NCBI GenBank assembly: GCA_963930645.1
Contig: OZ005648.1
Location: 154,403,035 to 154,467,034 of the forward strand
Origin: Salticus scenicus
Lineage: Eukaryota > Arthropoda > Arachnida > Araneae > Salticidae
Length of the DNA: 64,000 bases
Reading direction: 5' to 3'
The notes beneath the pieces are model-generated. The model did no database searches and was not told where the DNA came from. It saw nothing but the letters and a program-made list of their open reading frames with translations. The first letter of the stretch is position 1. Each line of letters starts with the position of its first letter. The translations under genes were made by a program, and so were the position numbers. Below, piece by piece: positions 23,590 through 34,419 of this stretch.

Positions 23590-24785
23590 ACACCTCCCCA
23601 ACATAACAAAATTCCTGAGGTAAACGTAACTGCGGATTTAAAACTAAAAAGCTTAAGAAATCGGACAAATCTAACATTATAGTCAAAATCTACATATAAA
23701 ACTGAGTTTCCTTACCGAAAACTGTGAAATTTACTTCACAAACACGATAACTGCAAAGCTTTGAATTATGAGAGGGGCATTCTATTGAAAAAGGGAAATA
23801 TAAGAAATTTTTAAAACTTCTTAAAGTATGACTGTTTCATGTTTGATTTGCGTTCCAGAGTCTAAATATAAGAAAGAAAGGTTCAAACAATAGATATCAT
23901 GTCTATTGAGTCCAAAATTAGTTTATCTGTTAAATTAGAAGACGAGGTTTCATTTACCCCACTTCACTCAATATATCTTTTTAATAACAAATGTATATGA
24001 AATATAAAAAACAGGAAATTTTCTAAAACTTCGTTATAATAATTCTCTGGAAGCGCATACCCCTTTTAATTCCATGTAATAATTTATAGGTGAATGTGTT
24101 TAAAACGTAAAGCAATTGATTTTTGATAATAATAATATATTTAACATCTGAACACTGCTAATAGGTAATACTTAACCCATAAAGTTCTACAATAATTTAA
24201 TCCAATAACTAACGCAAATTCCGATCACAAGTTCAGATTTATATCGCAAAGAAATTAGCATCTGATGACAAATAATACATTGCTTCACGGAATGAATATG
24301 CTGTATTCTCAACACAAATTATTTTATTTAACAGATTAATAAAATGTTTAGCCATTTAATATAATTCCTTCAAGAGATAACTTGAATGATTAATAAATGG
24401 CATAGTGATTTAATGAATCTGTAGATAATTCAGCAGAATATTTTGCAATATTGGCGTTTATGGTTCAGAAAGATAATATTCTAAGAATGAAACTGATAAA
24501 ATTTATGGTATTTTGCAACAATGCATTCTTCCATAAAGCTTATCTATGCTGGCCTCCATTTAAGCAAACACTTAAATTTAATGTAAAATTGATAATGTCG
24601 TAAGCAATCATTAATTTACAATAACTAGAAAATTGTTTGGGGTAAATGCTCATTTTAAAGTAATTGTAATATATTATTCTTTATTAAAAGTTTTCAAATT
24701 TTATCTAAAGTTTGTTTTATTCATATTTTGCGTTCTCTAACGTGGTTTGTATATTAAAGTCGAGATATGAGTCGATATCTGTCCG
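23590..24785 (-). repeat. Inverted-repeat arm B (1.2 kb)
   Basis: Reverse-complement partner of 14455-15690, with matching landmarks in opposite order. Arms of this length and divergence could pair in single-stranded DNA or RNA, but they most likely are two old insertions of one repeat family. Confidence 0.8.
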
Positions 24786-25840
24786 TCTATCTGTCTCTCT
24801 GTCTGATTTTCTGCGCTCTAATTCCCGTAAATATATATGGAATTTCTTTAAACCGATCTATTTTATTCAAGTTCACTATCGGATGTTCCCTATTGAAAAT
24901 GGAATGACTACCTCTTCTGGTTTGTTTACAGGGTAATATGTAATTCAATTCCCTATAGGATGTTTCCTATGTAATATAGAGTACATTTCTAACTGGTTTG
25001 TGTACAGGGCCACCTGAAAGTACTCCAAAGCATTCTGCTGTATGAGAGTTATTTTTATACACCAAATTTTAATAATTTTATTTTCCACAAAGCTTAATGC
25101 AATTGAAATCTATTATTCGTATGCACAAAAGATTGTGCCTTCTATGTAATATAGTATGATTAGCATTAGATTTACAGGGCCACAAAAAATAATCAGTTAC
25201 ATTAAGAGCTATTAATAAAAATTTGCTGGAATTGCACTTTTGTTGACATGAGCGTTTTAACACTTTCTTATAATTTTAGTAGTAATATGATTGCGATTTG
25301 TGCATCTGTCTCTCCGATTGTCTACCTTTCTATCTGTTTGTCTCCGGCTCCTGTCATCCGTGAATATTTTGAGAATTTTTAAAAAATGATACACTCAAGT
25401 TCCCTATGGAGTGTTCCCTATTTAAAATGTCATTAATAGGTCCTATACAAATAGTTTGTTTACAGGGACAATAACAACAATAAAAAAAGCCAATGTATTA
25501 CGTTTTAGGACAGAATTTTTTTAAGTTATATTTAAAAAACTTTCTACTATAAAAATCACAAAAACAGTGACATGTATTATTAATATTCTAAAATATTGTT
25601 TTGTATAGAATATGATGTGATTAACTTTCAGATTTACAGGGCTACAGTAAATTATTCAGAGAGTTTAAAAGATGTAATTATAATCTAACGGCTGCATTTT
25701 CTTTTGCGTTAAGCCTTTTTAACACTTTCCAAAATGACTAAGAGTAATTTTAAAACCAATTAGTCTATCTGTATGTTTTTTATTCCTTCTGTCTGTTGTC
25801 CGATAGCGTAGGCAAAGAATATTAAAAGTTATTCGATACA
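24786..25840 (+). repeat. Degenerate tandem repeat of about 460-520 bp units
   Basis: CTGTC-rich starts recur at about 24781, 25304 and 25764. Each is followed by related segments: AGTTCCCTATGGAGTGTTCC-like, GTTTGTTTACAGGG and GATTTACAGGGCCACA. Two full degenerate units and the start of a third are visible. No coding sequence; the class is unknown. Confidence 0.65.
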
Positions 25841-26024
25841 ACAATTGCGTAGAGTTAGAAAGTGTTACTAATCAATGCGTACTGCATGATTTTATTTTCT
25901 TGAAAGTTAAATTTTGAAAGTTATCTTTATTACATTAATTTGCGTATTTATATGCTATTATTGACCTGCGTGTTCCAAGATTCACCAACATCTGGGCCAC
26001 TTTGAGAACACTTACATGGTCGCC

Positions 26025-26050
26025 TAATGCCGTGCAAATGCACGGCATTA
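26025..26050. repeat. Perfect 26-bp palindrome
   Basis: TAATGCCGTGCA, two A residues, then TGCACGGCATTA form a perfect hairpin with 12-bp arms. It lies just before TTTTAATCCTGACGCTGTG and GGGTCCATTTTGACCC (26060-26095), which look like the TTAA-flanked end of a piggyBac-like element. No matching opposite end was found. Confidence 0.75.
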
Positions 26051-26295
26051 AGCTTTTAATCCTGACGCTGTGTTCGCGGGTCCATTTTGACCCAAAATCA
26101 ACGTACATGAAAATTTGTATTTTATGTTTCTCTTCATAAAAAACAATATTAATTGTTACATAAATTTAGTTAAAAAATAGAAAGTGAAAGTATGATTATG
26201 TATTTAAATTAAAAACGTTGGGTCTGTTTGGACTTCATTTGGTACATTCAAAAATGACTGTTCATTTTTTCCATTCAAAATTAACACAGCAGTAG

Positions 26296-26606
26296 TAGTC
26301 CAGTCAATAAATACAATGTACCTTGCAAAAGGTGGGGTAGAAGATTTTGTTTTTTTAATTTGTACGTATTAGTACTAATATGCAAAATACGAGTTATCCA
26401 ACATGGTCGTCCCCGGGAGAATTTTTGTCGGCTGAAAAACCTCGAAAATTTACTAGTTTTTTGGCTTTTTCCGAAATATCTCAGAAATGGCTGAATTTAG
26501 CGATATTTTTCTATTGTAATGTTTAAAGAGGATTAAATTTCCTACAATTTTCTTCATTACAACTTTTTTGTAGAACTAATAGCAAGCGCGTAACAGCTTC
26601 TTGAAA
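26296..26606 (+). repeat. Left terminal inverted repeat of the 2.9-kb element
   Basis: Partner of 28855-29171. An A run at about 26629-26645 follows directly inside. Confidence 0.75.
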
Positions 26607-27659
26607 ATAAACAGTTTTCTCAACTTCGTAAAAAAAAAAAAAAAACCGCATTACTCCTTATAAATAATGTACAGTAATTATTAGAGTTAGAAGCTTCATT
26701 TACAGAAAGCTTAGCAACTTTTAATGATATAGCTCTGATATCTGTCGTCCTTGGGATTTTTGGATTTGGTGATCAAAAACGTAATACGGAAATACACATG
26801 CCAGACGTATATTTTTACAATATATATTGTAAGAAATACTGTTTTATTTTCTTGATTGTTCTCTTAACATATACCTTGTTAAAGTAATCGTGATTTTTGA
26901 AAAGAATTAAATATGTTAGCCAGGTAAATTGGCGATCACCCTTTTAATTTTTCCCTTTCCCTTTTTACTAACTACCCCTCCTCCCCCCCCCCCCCAGCCA
27001 CGTACTGACAATTCTGGCCTAACAACAGTAGTCATCATCAGATTCCAATAACTGCCGATGTATAGTATTTTACCACTGCAACACATAATACACACACAAA
27101 CACATACAAAGAAAAATATATAAAATATAAAACATTTGTATATAAATGTAAATGAATAAATATTAGGGTGCTAATAAGCAAAACTCAATACATTGATACA
27201 TGAATATTTTAATTCTACTATTTATTAAATTATAAAACATTAATGATATTTAGATATAATACATAATGTTGTAAAAACATTAATTACTGCTATATTAATA
27301 CTGGGGATAATAACAATATACAATCTTAATTTTAAATGAACTTCATAAATAGGCAAACTTGTTTGAAGAACATTAGCAAATAATTACATTACAAAAGTAA
27401 ATTGTAGAAATTTAACTTTATATATAAATTATAGGGAGATCATTTAGCCTTGAAACAAATAAAGAAAAGTACATTAATGTATAATATACATTTTTATTTT
27501 CTTCGGGGTTGTTTTGAAAGGTTGGGTTCTTAAATTTCAATAGTCATCAGAGGTAGAAGGAAGGTGTGTCCTCCTCAGATTGTTCCTCTCCCTGTTGCAG
27601 TAATTACAAAAGCTCTTAGAATAGCTTATCATCTTCTTCAGTCTCGTCCAATGATGAAA

Positions 27660-28366
27660 TTAATATGACATTTTGCTGTTGAGGATAAGAGTCCTTGTTA
27701 TACTAGTTTCACTGAGTATTTTATAGCCAACATTTTTAAAGCAAACAACTGCTTTCTTGTTGGCAGTTTCGGCTATTAAAACATCTTCACCATATTTTTT
27801 ACAAAGGCGTGATGTAACCATTCTGATACCAGGACGAAAATCACCCTCTATTTTATTCATCAAATACTTAATGAGACTGGCACTCCTCCAAGTCATTTTC
27901 AGGGTAGGAATAAACTGATTCCATTGCCTCGTCAGTGTTACTTGCAGGGTAGTATCCTTGTTTCATCTCACTTTTAGGCCTCCAATGCAGTTTTTGCTGA
28001 CAAAACCTGTGATACCAAGCATCTACATCAACTAAACCTTTTACATTTCCGATGCATTCAAATACTTTTTTTCTTCCCTCATCCCTACGATTTTCGGCAC
28101 CATTTACAATTGTTTCTTTCACACCCAGTTTCATAGCATGGTGGATAAAATTTCTTTCATGCTCAAGAAGTCGTTCCTGTTTTTTAAAGAAATCTTCAAG
28201 TATCCCCTTCTCCACACAGGAAACACTGATCTTTAAAACTGAAACCTTCAGTTCTTGATGAAAGATATGTAGCCGCACAATCTGGACCAGATCTATTACC
28301 AGTTGTATGACGCCGTACATATGCTGCAATCATTCGCTCATTTGGTGTATCATTTGTGACAGGCAT
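27660..28366 (-). pseudogene. Broken gene for an uncharacterised C-x2-C / H-x3-C protein
   Basis: A start at 28366 opens MPVTNDTPNERMIAAYVRRH. About 50 residues on comes FKDQCFLCGEG, with a C-x2-C pair, after which the frame hits a stop. The coding sense resumes in the next frame (28329-27868) with EDFFKKQERLLEHERNF, VDVDAWYHRFCQQ (H-x3-C), WRPKSEMKQGYYP and a serine/acid stretch. After another shift it continues (27896-27660) with YGEDVLIAETANKKAVVCF and VGYKILSETS. The spaced C-x2-C and YHxxC look like a zinc-binding module. Such proteins recur in invertebrate genomes without known function, as I recall them. No DDE triad is seen. Two frameshifts and an early end make it non-functional here. 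Confidence 0.6.
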
Positions 28367-28854
28367 TGTGAATTCTTATTTGTTGTAGGTTCTTCAAAAA
28401 ACACCGATGTTCTCCATTTTGACGTTTTGCATTGCACTTTTGCAGATTTTCTGTATACCTTTCTCCTTCAGAATTTTTATTTCACCTTTATTCAAACTGA
28501 TTTCGTAAATAAAACAAACACTCCGGTTATTGTAATAGAAAACGCTCATGGGTTGAAACAGTATGTTCGCACATTCGAACTGAACTGATTAACATAGGTA
28601 GATGCTCAGCCGAGGCAGCGTACTACAAGATGGGAAGAGGGGGGGGGGGGAGGAAAGAGAGAGCTTTTTGTGTGTGGCGGGGGGGGGGGATTCTTTTTTT
28701 TTACCTCTTTTGCTACGAAGCAGATATCATTTCCTAAGGTTAGACAGCTGAATATGTCCTTTCCTTTTTTCCGTTTTCTAATAAACGTTCATGCACCGAC
28801 CCATTTCTTTGAATTGTATTTTATTAGCTTGAGAAAAAATGCCGAAATTCAAGA

Positions 28855-29171
28855 GGCTGTAACGCGCTTGCTATTAGTACTACAAAAAAGTTGTAATGAA
28901 GAAAATTGTAGGAAATTTAATCCTCTTTAAACTTTATAATAGAAAAATATCGCTAAATTAAGCCATTTCTGAGATATTTCAAAAAAAGTAAAAAAGTAGT
29001 AAATTTTCGAGGTTTTTCAGCCGACAAAAGTTCTCCCGGGGTTGACCATGTTGGATAAATCGTTTTTTTTTTTCCATATTGACACTAATATGTACAAATT
29101 AAAAAAGAAAAATCTTCTACACCACCTTTTACTAGGTAAGCCCTTTTTTTACGTACCTATTGACTGGACTA
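28855..29171 (-). repeat. Right terminal inverted repeat of the 2.9-kb element
   Basis: Partner of 26296-26606. G runs lie at 28640-28650 and 28679-28689, a short way inside. Confidence 0.75.
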
Positions 29172-29539
29172 TAGGGTTAATCTGATAAATTTATTAGAAA
29201 TGAAGTTAATGCGGTTAAAAAGAAAGAAAGAAATTTTCAGAAAACATATCATAGCTCTAAGTTCTAAGAACTTAAACACATGTAAATTAAAACACTTTCT
29301 TACCTGAAATTAGAACGCCTACACCTCTACAGTGAAATCCCTGCGTACAATGGTGGTCAATCAAGATAATCTTTTCAAATTCAATCACATAATCTAGAGA
29401 TACATGATTTACATTGCAGTAATACCATTTTGTGATTAAAAATTAAATTAAACTTCTTTTAGGGGGTTGGCTACCTCAGGAACACTGACTACGTTTCACT
29501 CACCTACCATAATTCTTCTTACTTTCTGGACATACATAT
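29172..29539. other. Unassigned spacer
   Basis: AT-rich, without repeats or ORFs that I can support. Confidence 0.5.
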
Positions 29540-30160
29540 GTAAGGAAAGTATTGTAATCCTGTAAAAAATCCGACTTTGAAATTTTGGTGTATTTACATG
29601 TTTTAATGTCTCCTCAGTTCATATTTGCTATTTTTACGATGTATGTGTGTGTGTGTGTATGGGAGTAAACACGATAGCGTCTAGACACTTTGTTCCAATG
29701 AGCTGAAAGTTGGTACGTTTGTTATATGGCACCGTAGCCCGAACCCTTTTGATTTTTGTAAATCTAATACTTACAGTTTCTCTCTTTTTTTTTCTTTACA
29801 GGGACACAAAGAAAAATTTCTTATCGTTATAGCCTTTGGCCTTAAATTTTTTAAAGTGCGATAGCATCTAAACACCTTCTTCGATTGAGCTGAAAATTTA
29901 TACACATGTTATAGATCATCATTGCATAAACTGCACAGATTTTTGTTGAATCCAGCACTTATATATATATATATATATTACACGGACACAACGAAAATCA
30001 TTATACGCTATGGACTCAATTTTTTTTAAATGCGATAGCGTCTAAACGTTGAGATGAAAATTTATATTCTTGTAATAGATCACTGTCACACAAACTGTGT
30101 GAAAATTACCACGTTAGAAATAAAAGTTGTGTTTGCAAAGTCCCATTAATTTTTAAAGCG

Positions 30161-30170
<10 letters not shown>
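29540..30170 (+). repeat. Dispersed repeat family R1 with internal tandem units
   Basis: After TGTATTTACATGTTTTAATG and a TG tract, a unit starting ACGATAGCGTCTAGACAC repeats at about 29671, 29858 and 30030, a spacing of 172-187 bases. Units contain GAGCTGAAAATTTAT and ACACGGACACAACGAAAA. This matches 12690-13280 and 16060-16480. Confidence 0.7.

Positions 30171-30213
<43 letters not shown>
30167..30213. repeat. AT dinucleotide microsatellite
   Basis: About 23 uninterrupted TA/AT dinucleotides. Confidence 0.95.
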
Positions 30214-30215
<2 letters not shown>

Positions 30216-30307
30216 CAAATCCGGTTTTTAAATAAATTTTTCTTATATGATGTTATTTTATTTTATTTTATTCAATAGAAAAACTCGAAATTCCAAAACA
30301 TTATTTA

Positions 30308-30589
30308 CGGCTGTATTCTTCAACAGCTTCAACTCTCGGTTGAACCCGAAAACTCGAAAATCGCATAAAGTAAAGGTACAACTTTTCAGCAAGATTTGAC
30401 ACGTTGCTTTTGCCATCTAGCGGCATTGTCATTTTCAGATATTTTAGCTGAAAATAACCGCGGAAATCTTCGACGCTAGATGGCAGAAGTAGCGTGCCAA
30501 ATCTTGTTAGAAAGCTACACCCTGTCTATAGATGCTTTTCAAGTTTTTTGCGTTGAACCGAGAGTTGAAGTTAATGGGGAATACGGCCG
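30308..30589. mobile_element. 282-bp hairpin MITE with TTA duplication
   Basis: Left CGGCTGTATTC, then CTTCAACTCTCGGTTGAAC, pairs with right GTTGAACCGAGAGTTGAAG, then GAATACGGCCG. Pairing continues to the middle, through GCAAGATTTGACACG and TTTTGCCATCTAGCG. TTA lies on both sides (30305-30307 and 30590-30592), as in PIF/Harbinger-type insertions. Both arms carry CGCTAGATGGCA, a CTCF-core-like sequence. Confidence 0.8.
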
Positions 30590-30603
30590 TTAGCTGTTCA
30601 CTA

Positions 30604-30806
30604 ACACTTTGCCGATCCTAACGCTCTAAAGCGCTCTAAACAGTGTTTCCAAATTTAGGGATTCTTTTATAGAACTTTTATTCTTATAGTCAAAGTGATT
30701 AGGCACCCGTTACTGCTAAAATTTAGTGGTGGATATTGAATAAAAAACGCCGTAAATTTGGAAACACTGATCACAGGAGTGAAATTGAATAGAACTGGCA
30801 AAGTGT
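30604..30806. mobile_element. 203-bp MITE with TA duplication
   Basis: Left ACACTTTGCC pairs with right GGCAAAGTGT. Inner CAGTGTTTCCAAATTTAGG pairs with AAATTTGGAAACACTGA. TA flanks both ends (30602-30603 and 30807-30808). It begins only 12 bases after the target duplication of the preceding MITE. Confidence 0.75.
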
Positions 30807-30808
30807 TA

Positions 30809-31234
30809 AAATGCTATTTCTTTTTTAATGTTCAAAACATGTTTCATTCTTAGCAAACGACAATATTAAGTTTATTATTATTATTATTATTATTAATCAC
30901 TGATGCTCATTTATTCATATTTATTCATAAAATTAATCAAAAGCCAAATAAATATATATACTTTGGAACTAGAGAACCATTTTTAGGAATTGTATTTAGT
31001 AGTTTAAAATACATTTTAGGAGAAATTCTAATTGTAATTTTTTTACAAATATTTGTATTATCATATTTTGTCTCGTATATATATTTTAATGCTTTTAAAT
31101 CGCTCAAGTGTTCTTTTTTATTTTTTTAATACAATATCACATTTGCGAAGAAAGACAACAAAATAAAATATGCAAAATTCAGCATGACATCAAAATTCAA
31201 AATTAAAATTTATTATGATTACAGCCCTATTTTA
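30809..31234. other. AT-rich spacer
   Basis: Contains ATT repeats at about 30867-30895 and nothing else I can support. Confidence 0.6.
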
Positions 31235-31470
31235 TCGTTACTGAAGTGGCAGACTCCGGATGTTGACATAAATTAGAAGCCGAATATTTCATAACTAATT
31301 CCTATCAAAACCATATTTGCATACAAAGATCGTTCAAAGACCATCTGCTGCTGAGAGGAAATCTAAACCTGCGAACTCGAATTAATTAAGGATCGAGAAT
31401 CCGCTCAATTGCATTATTGTAAAGAAAAGATTAATTGAATTAAGGCTTGATCTCTGAAAGGATATTAAAG
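31235..31470 (+). repeat. Dispersed repeat family R2, copy 1
   Basis: Matches 41335-41565 in the same orientation: TAATTCCTATCAAAACCA, ACCATCTGCTG.TGA and GAATTAATTA, then GCTCA.TTGCATTATT. Divergence is about 20 percent. The continuation of this family (TCGCACTAGTGCTA) occurs at 36036, beyond the Tc1 insertion, and at 41555. Confidence 0.65.
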
Positions 31471-32474
31471 GATTTTTTTTTTTTTTTTTTTAAAGACTTT
31501 TTATAATATAAACAAATGTGGTTTGGTTGAAACATAACATAAAATAATAATATTTATTTCTATTATTATTAAAGAAAAGAAAGGAAAAATAGAAAATTTT
31601 TACTCTAAAAATACATTATTTTGCTTTAAAAATTAAAAAATTAAAAAAGTTAAAAAGATTATTAAAATAAAATGAAAATATTTTTTATATATATCGAAAA
31701 TTTTAATAATTCAAATATGAATTCCAAAATATCTATATTTTTATTCTTCACTTGTTTACATTCGCTTGAGAATGACCATTACTTTCTCTTACCCATATAA
31801 ATGTAGAGAATATGTTGTTTTCGTGTCAGCTTTTTTAAATTCGAGTTTTTGTTATATTTAAATGTTTTGAGAACCCCTGAATCCGAAAACGACGTTTTTA
31901 GAGGTTGGTCTATGTGTCTGTCTGTGAGTTTGTTATCAGAATAACTTAATAACAAATATCAGCAGGAAGTGCAAATTCGATATCTTAAATCTGTATCATT
32001 TGCGGGAATGCTATCTGAAATATTTTGTTGAAATTGGACAAATGATTCTTGTACGAGGACATTCATTATAATTCAAACACATTAAGTCTATAGCAAAGTT
32101 TCTCATAGGCGTAATTTTAACATCTTTAGAGTGCACTAAACGAAATGAAATAAACATATTTTTGTGCGCATAAAATCATATTTAGTATAGGATATAGTAT
32201 GAAAATCATTCACACGTTCGTCTACATTTATCATGAATTAAAGATCACATAAACGAATTCGGATGTATTAAGGGTATAGTTAGAAATTTCTGGAAGTACA
32301 TCTCAGGTATTGTAATGTGGTTTTTATACTGTTCTAAATATTTAAGTATACTATACACTTCATATAATTTATAGTAAGGCGTGTATGTAATTTATAAATG
32401 ATATACAGACCATATAATAATAATAAAGGAAGAACGAGCACGTCAATACTATAATGCTTACAAACCCCTTCTAG
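31471..32474. other. AT-rich spacer with R1-like remnant
   Basis: 31860-32050 has CCGAAAACGACGTTTTTAGAGG and TGTGTCTGTCTGTGAG in the order seen in R1 repeats. The rest has no recognisable content. Confidence 0.45.
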
Positions 32475-32583
32475 TGAATTGCCAGCGAAAGCTGCTCTAG
32501 CTGCTCAAAACCTTGAAGTAGGGCCACCATCCTCGGCGCATTTATCGCTGTTTGTTGTGGGTGCTGCCTCGCTAACTGATTGA
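32475..32583 (+). CDS. Weak candidate terminal exon
   Basis: A CTTCTAG acceptor-like sequence precedes a 35-codon frame (32476-32583) that includes ELPAKAALAAQNLE and HLSLFVVGAASLTD before TGA. It is GC-richer than its surroundings, and codon use is unlike the AT-rich background. I recognise no family. The polypyrimidine tract is poor, so it may equally be unannotated repeat sequence. Confidence 0.2.
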
Positions 32584-33408
32584 CAGAGAGACCAGACGAT
32601 TCAAACATCTCATCAACAAGTCGTCAACCAATCAGACTGAAGCATTGTTACTACCCTTTACCCGGCATTCTTGGATTTTACAAACTGAAGCCAAAACATA
32701 TACGCTCTATCTTCCGTTATTATTATTCTATGATATCGACCTACTCAAATATGAGTGAATATTGTTTTTTCTATTCAATGTAATTGATGGAAGTATTTTA
32801 CTAAATTTTAATAAGTCTTAGTAAACTGCTTAGAAATGATGATTACTTTCTCATAAACATATTGTAGACAGTGTATTATTTGAAGTCTAGTATTCGGAGC
32901 TGTTTTTTGCTAGTATTACGCATTTTGAGGCTCAACAAAAATTAGGTTTTTAGTGATCAATCTCCGTGTCTGTCAGTTATTAGCATAATTTAAATAAAAA
33001 TAATTTAAAAATAATAATAATAATAATAACTAATGAATAAATTTAGCATTTTGAAGATCATTTTGTGTTGCCTCTTGAAAAGTTTGATCAAGATTAGTAA
33101 GTTTCAACGAATGATGTTTTTGAAAGTTGCCCGAATAATTTAGAATAAGTTTTTTATTGAGGTATTGAAAAGATAGTAGCAGTAGTAGCATCCCTCAGAC
33201 TAAAATATATGAGAGAAAAAAAAATAAAGATGACTGTTTCTAAAATATATTTCCATCTGTTTTTAATGTAACATTCACATTAGTACTTGTTGTCTTACAC
33301 TTTAATATGTAATCTGCCGTTATATTATTGAAATGAATTATAAGAAAAACTGTATAAAATTCAAAACAGATTTCTTTCCCTTTTTTGTTCATTTAGAAAT
33401 TTATTATT
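32584..33408. other. Unassigned spacer
   Basis: The first 150 bases are of balanced composition, then AT-rich. A 67-residue frame at 32580-32783 shows no family features. Confidence 0.4.
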
Positions 33409-33544
33409 TATTAATTTATTTTTTATTTTATTTTATTTTATTTATTTTATTTATTTATTTATTTATTTTATTCACTCATGATTTTTTTTTTCCTCAGTAC
33501 AGAAATGGAAAAAGGTCGAACAGTTTTTTTTTTTTTTTTTTTTC
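33409..33544. repeat. TTTA simple repeats and T run
   Basis: TTTTA/TTTA repeats to about 33470 and a T run at 33525-33543. The ORF reading through them is an artefact. Confidence 0.9.
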
Positions 33545-33815
33545 CTATATACATAGGAAGAAAGTATTGATTCGTTAATATTTTCTGCCTCAGGATTTTG
33601 ATAGGTTTATAATTTTTAGATTTTCCGAACATGATTTGACCATTTTCAAAAATTCTATGTCTGTTTATAAGGTTGAAAAATTTTGTGAAAGCTATATATT
33701 TTTAACTAATGGAAGGAATTTATTTAAACTTGATATTTGATTGGACCATTTAATAAATTGATGCTTATTAGCCTTTGGGATATTCCGACCAATAAATGGC
33801 GCTGCTTATTTGCTG
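33545..33815 (+). repeat. Dispersed repeat family R1, diverged copy
   Basis: TATATACATAGGAAGAAAG, then TTTGACCATTTTCAAAAAT, CTATGTCTGT and TTGATTGGACCATTTAATA, parallel to 12690-12960. Confidence 0.6.
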
Positions 33816-33829
33816 TGATTTCATTTAAG

Positions 33830-34094
33830 CTATGCAGTTTCTTTACACATTAAATACATATCTACGTAATCATCATTTTCTTTAATGGAGAAGGTTTTAA
33901 ATGCAACTGCTAGATCAGAAGCATGCGATTGAATTTTCGATTTAGATATCGTAATTTCAACTTCATCTGATTGTTGAAACTGATCAACTGATTGTTGATC
34001 CTTTATTGCACTCCCGCACTTTACATCTAAAAAATTCAATCTCATTACAAATTCGTTTCAGCGATAATACTTCCTTTGATAATTTGGGAGGCAT
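33830..34094 (-). pseudogene. Frameshifted ORF of unknown function
   Basis: A start at 34094 opens MPPKLSKEVLSLKRICNEIE, then FFRCKVREC, in one frame, which ends at a stop. The next frame, overlapping it, continues with FQQSDEVEITISKSKIQS, SDLAVAFKTFSIKENDD and YVDMYLMCKETA to a stop at 33830. Both parts have balanced, charged, protein-like composition, which is unusual here. One single-base indel would join them. I recognise no family. It could be an N-terminal piece of a transposon protein or a chance arrangement. Confidence 0.3.
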
Positions 34095-34417
34095 TTTAGC
34101 ATCTTTAAACTTAAATAAACGTCAATATATAAACTTTTGAATACTATGTATAAAGTATAAGGCCAACTAACACAATGTTCCGTGTATGTAGATTTTTGTG
34201 CATAAATCTAATAAAAAGTGCATATCTTACTGGGTTACAAAATAATATTTCATAATCAACTACATTCAGTACCCTATTTTATCAGTTTGAACCAGAAAGC
34301 ACGAGAGTTCAACAATTTACCAGTAAACTTGATAATAGTGATAAGTGATAGTAAAATTTACCATTCTATATAACTTTTTTTTTTTTTTTTTTTTTTTCGT
34401 GTGAGCGTGAAAGGGCT
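34095..34417. other. Spacer before the Tc1 insertion
   Basis: AT-rich with a T run at 34376-34397. The last 20 bases (GTGAGCGTGAAAGGGCTTA) belong to an older R2-family repeat interrupted by the Tc1 element. Confidence 0.5.
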
Positions 34418-34419
34418 TA

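Larger units (their letters stand above)
26296..29171. mobile_element. 2.9-kb element with about 315-bp terminal inverted repeats
   Basis: 26296-26606 matches the reverse complement of 28855-29171. Shared segments include TAGTCCAGTCAATA at the very ends, AAGGTGG.GTAGAAGATT, ATCCAACATGGTC, CCCCGGGAGAA and TCGGCTGAAAAACCTCGAAA. Identity looks close to 88 percent. TA at 26296-26297 and 29170-29171 may be the target duplication, with GTCCAGTCAATA as true ends. It encloses one broken gene on the minus strand and no recognisable transposase. This is either a DNA transposon of a type I do not know or a non-autonomous carrier. Confidence 0.75.
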
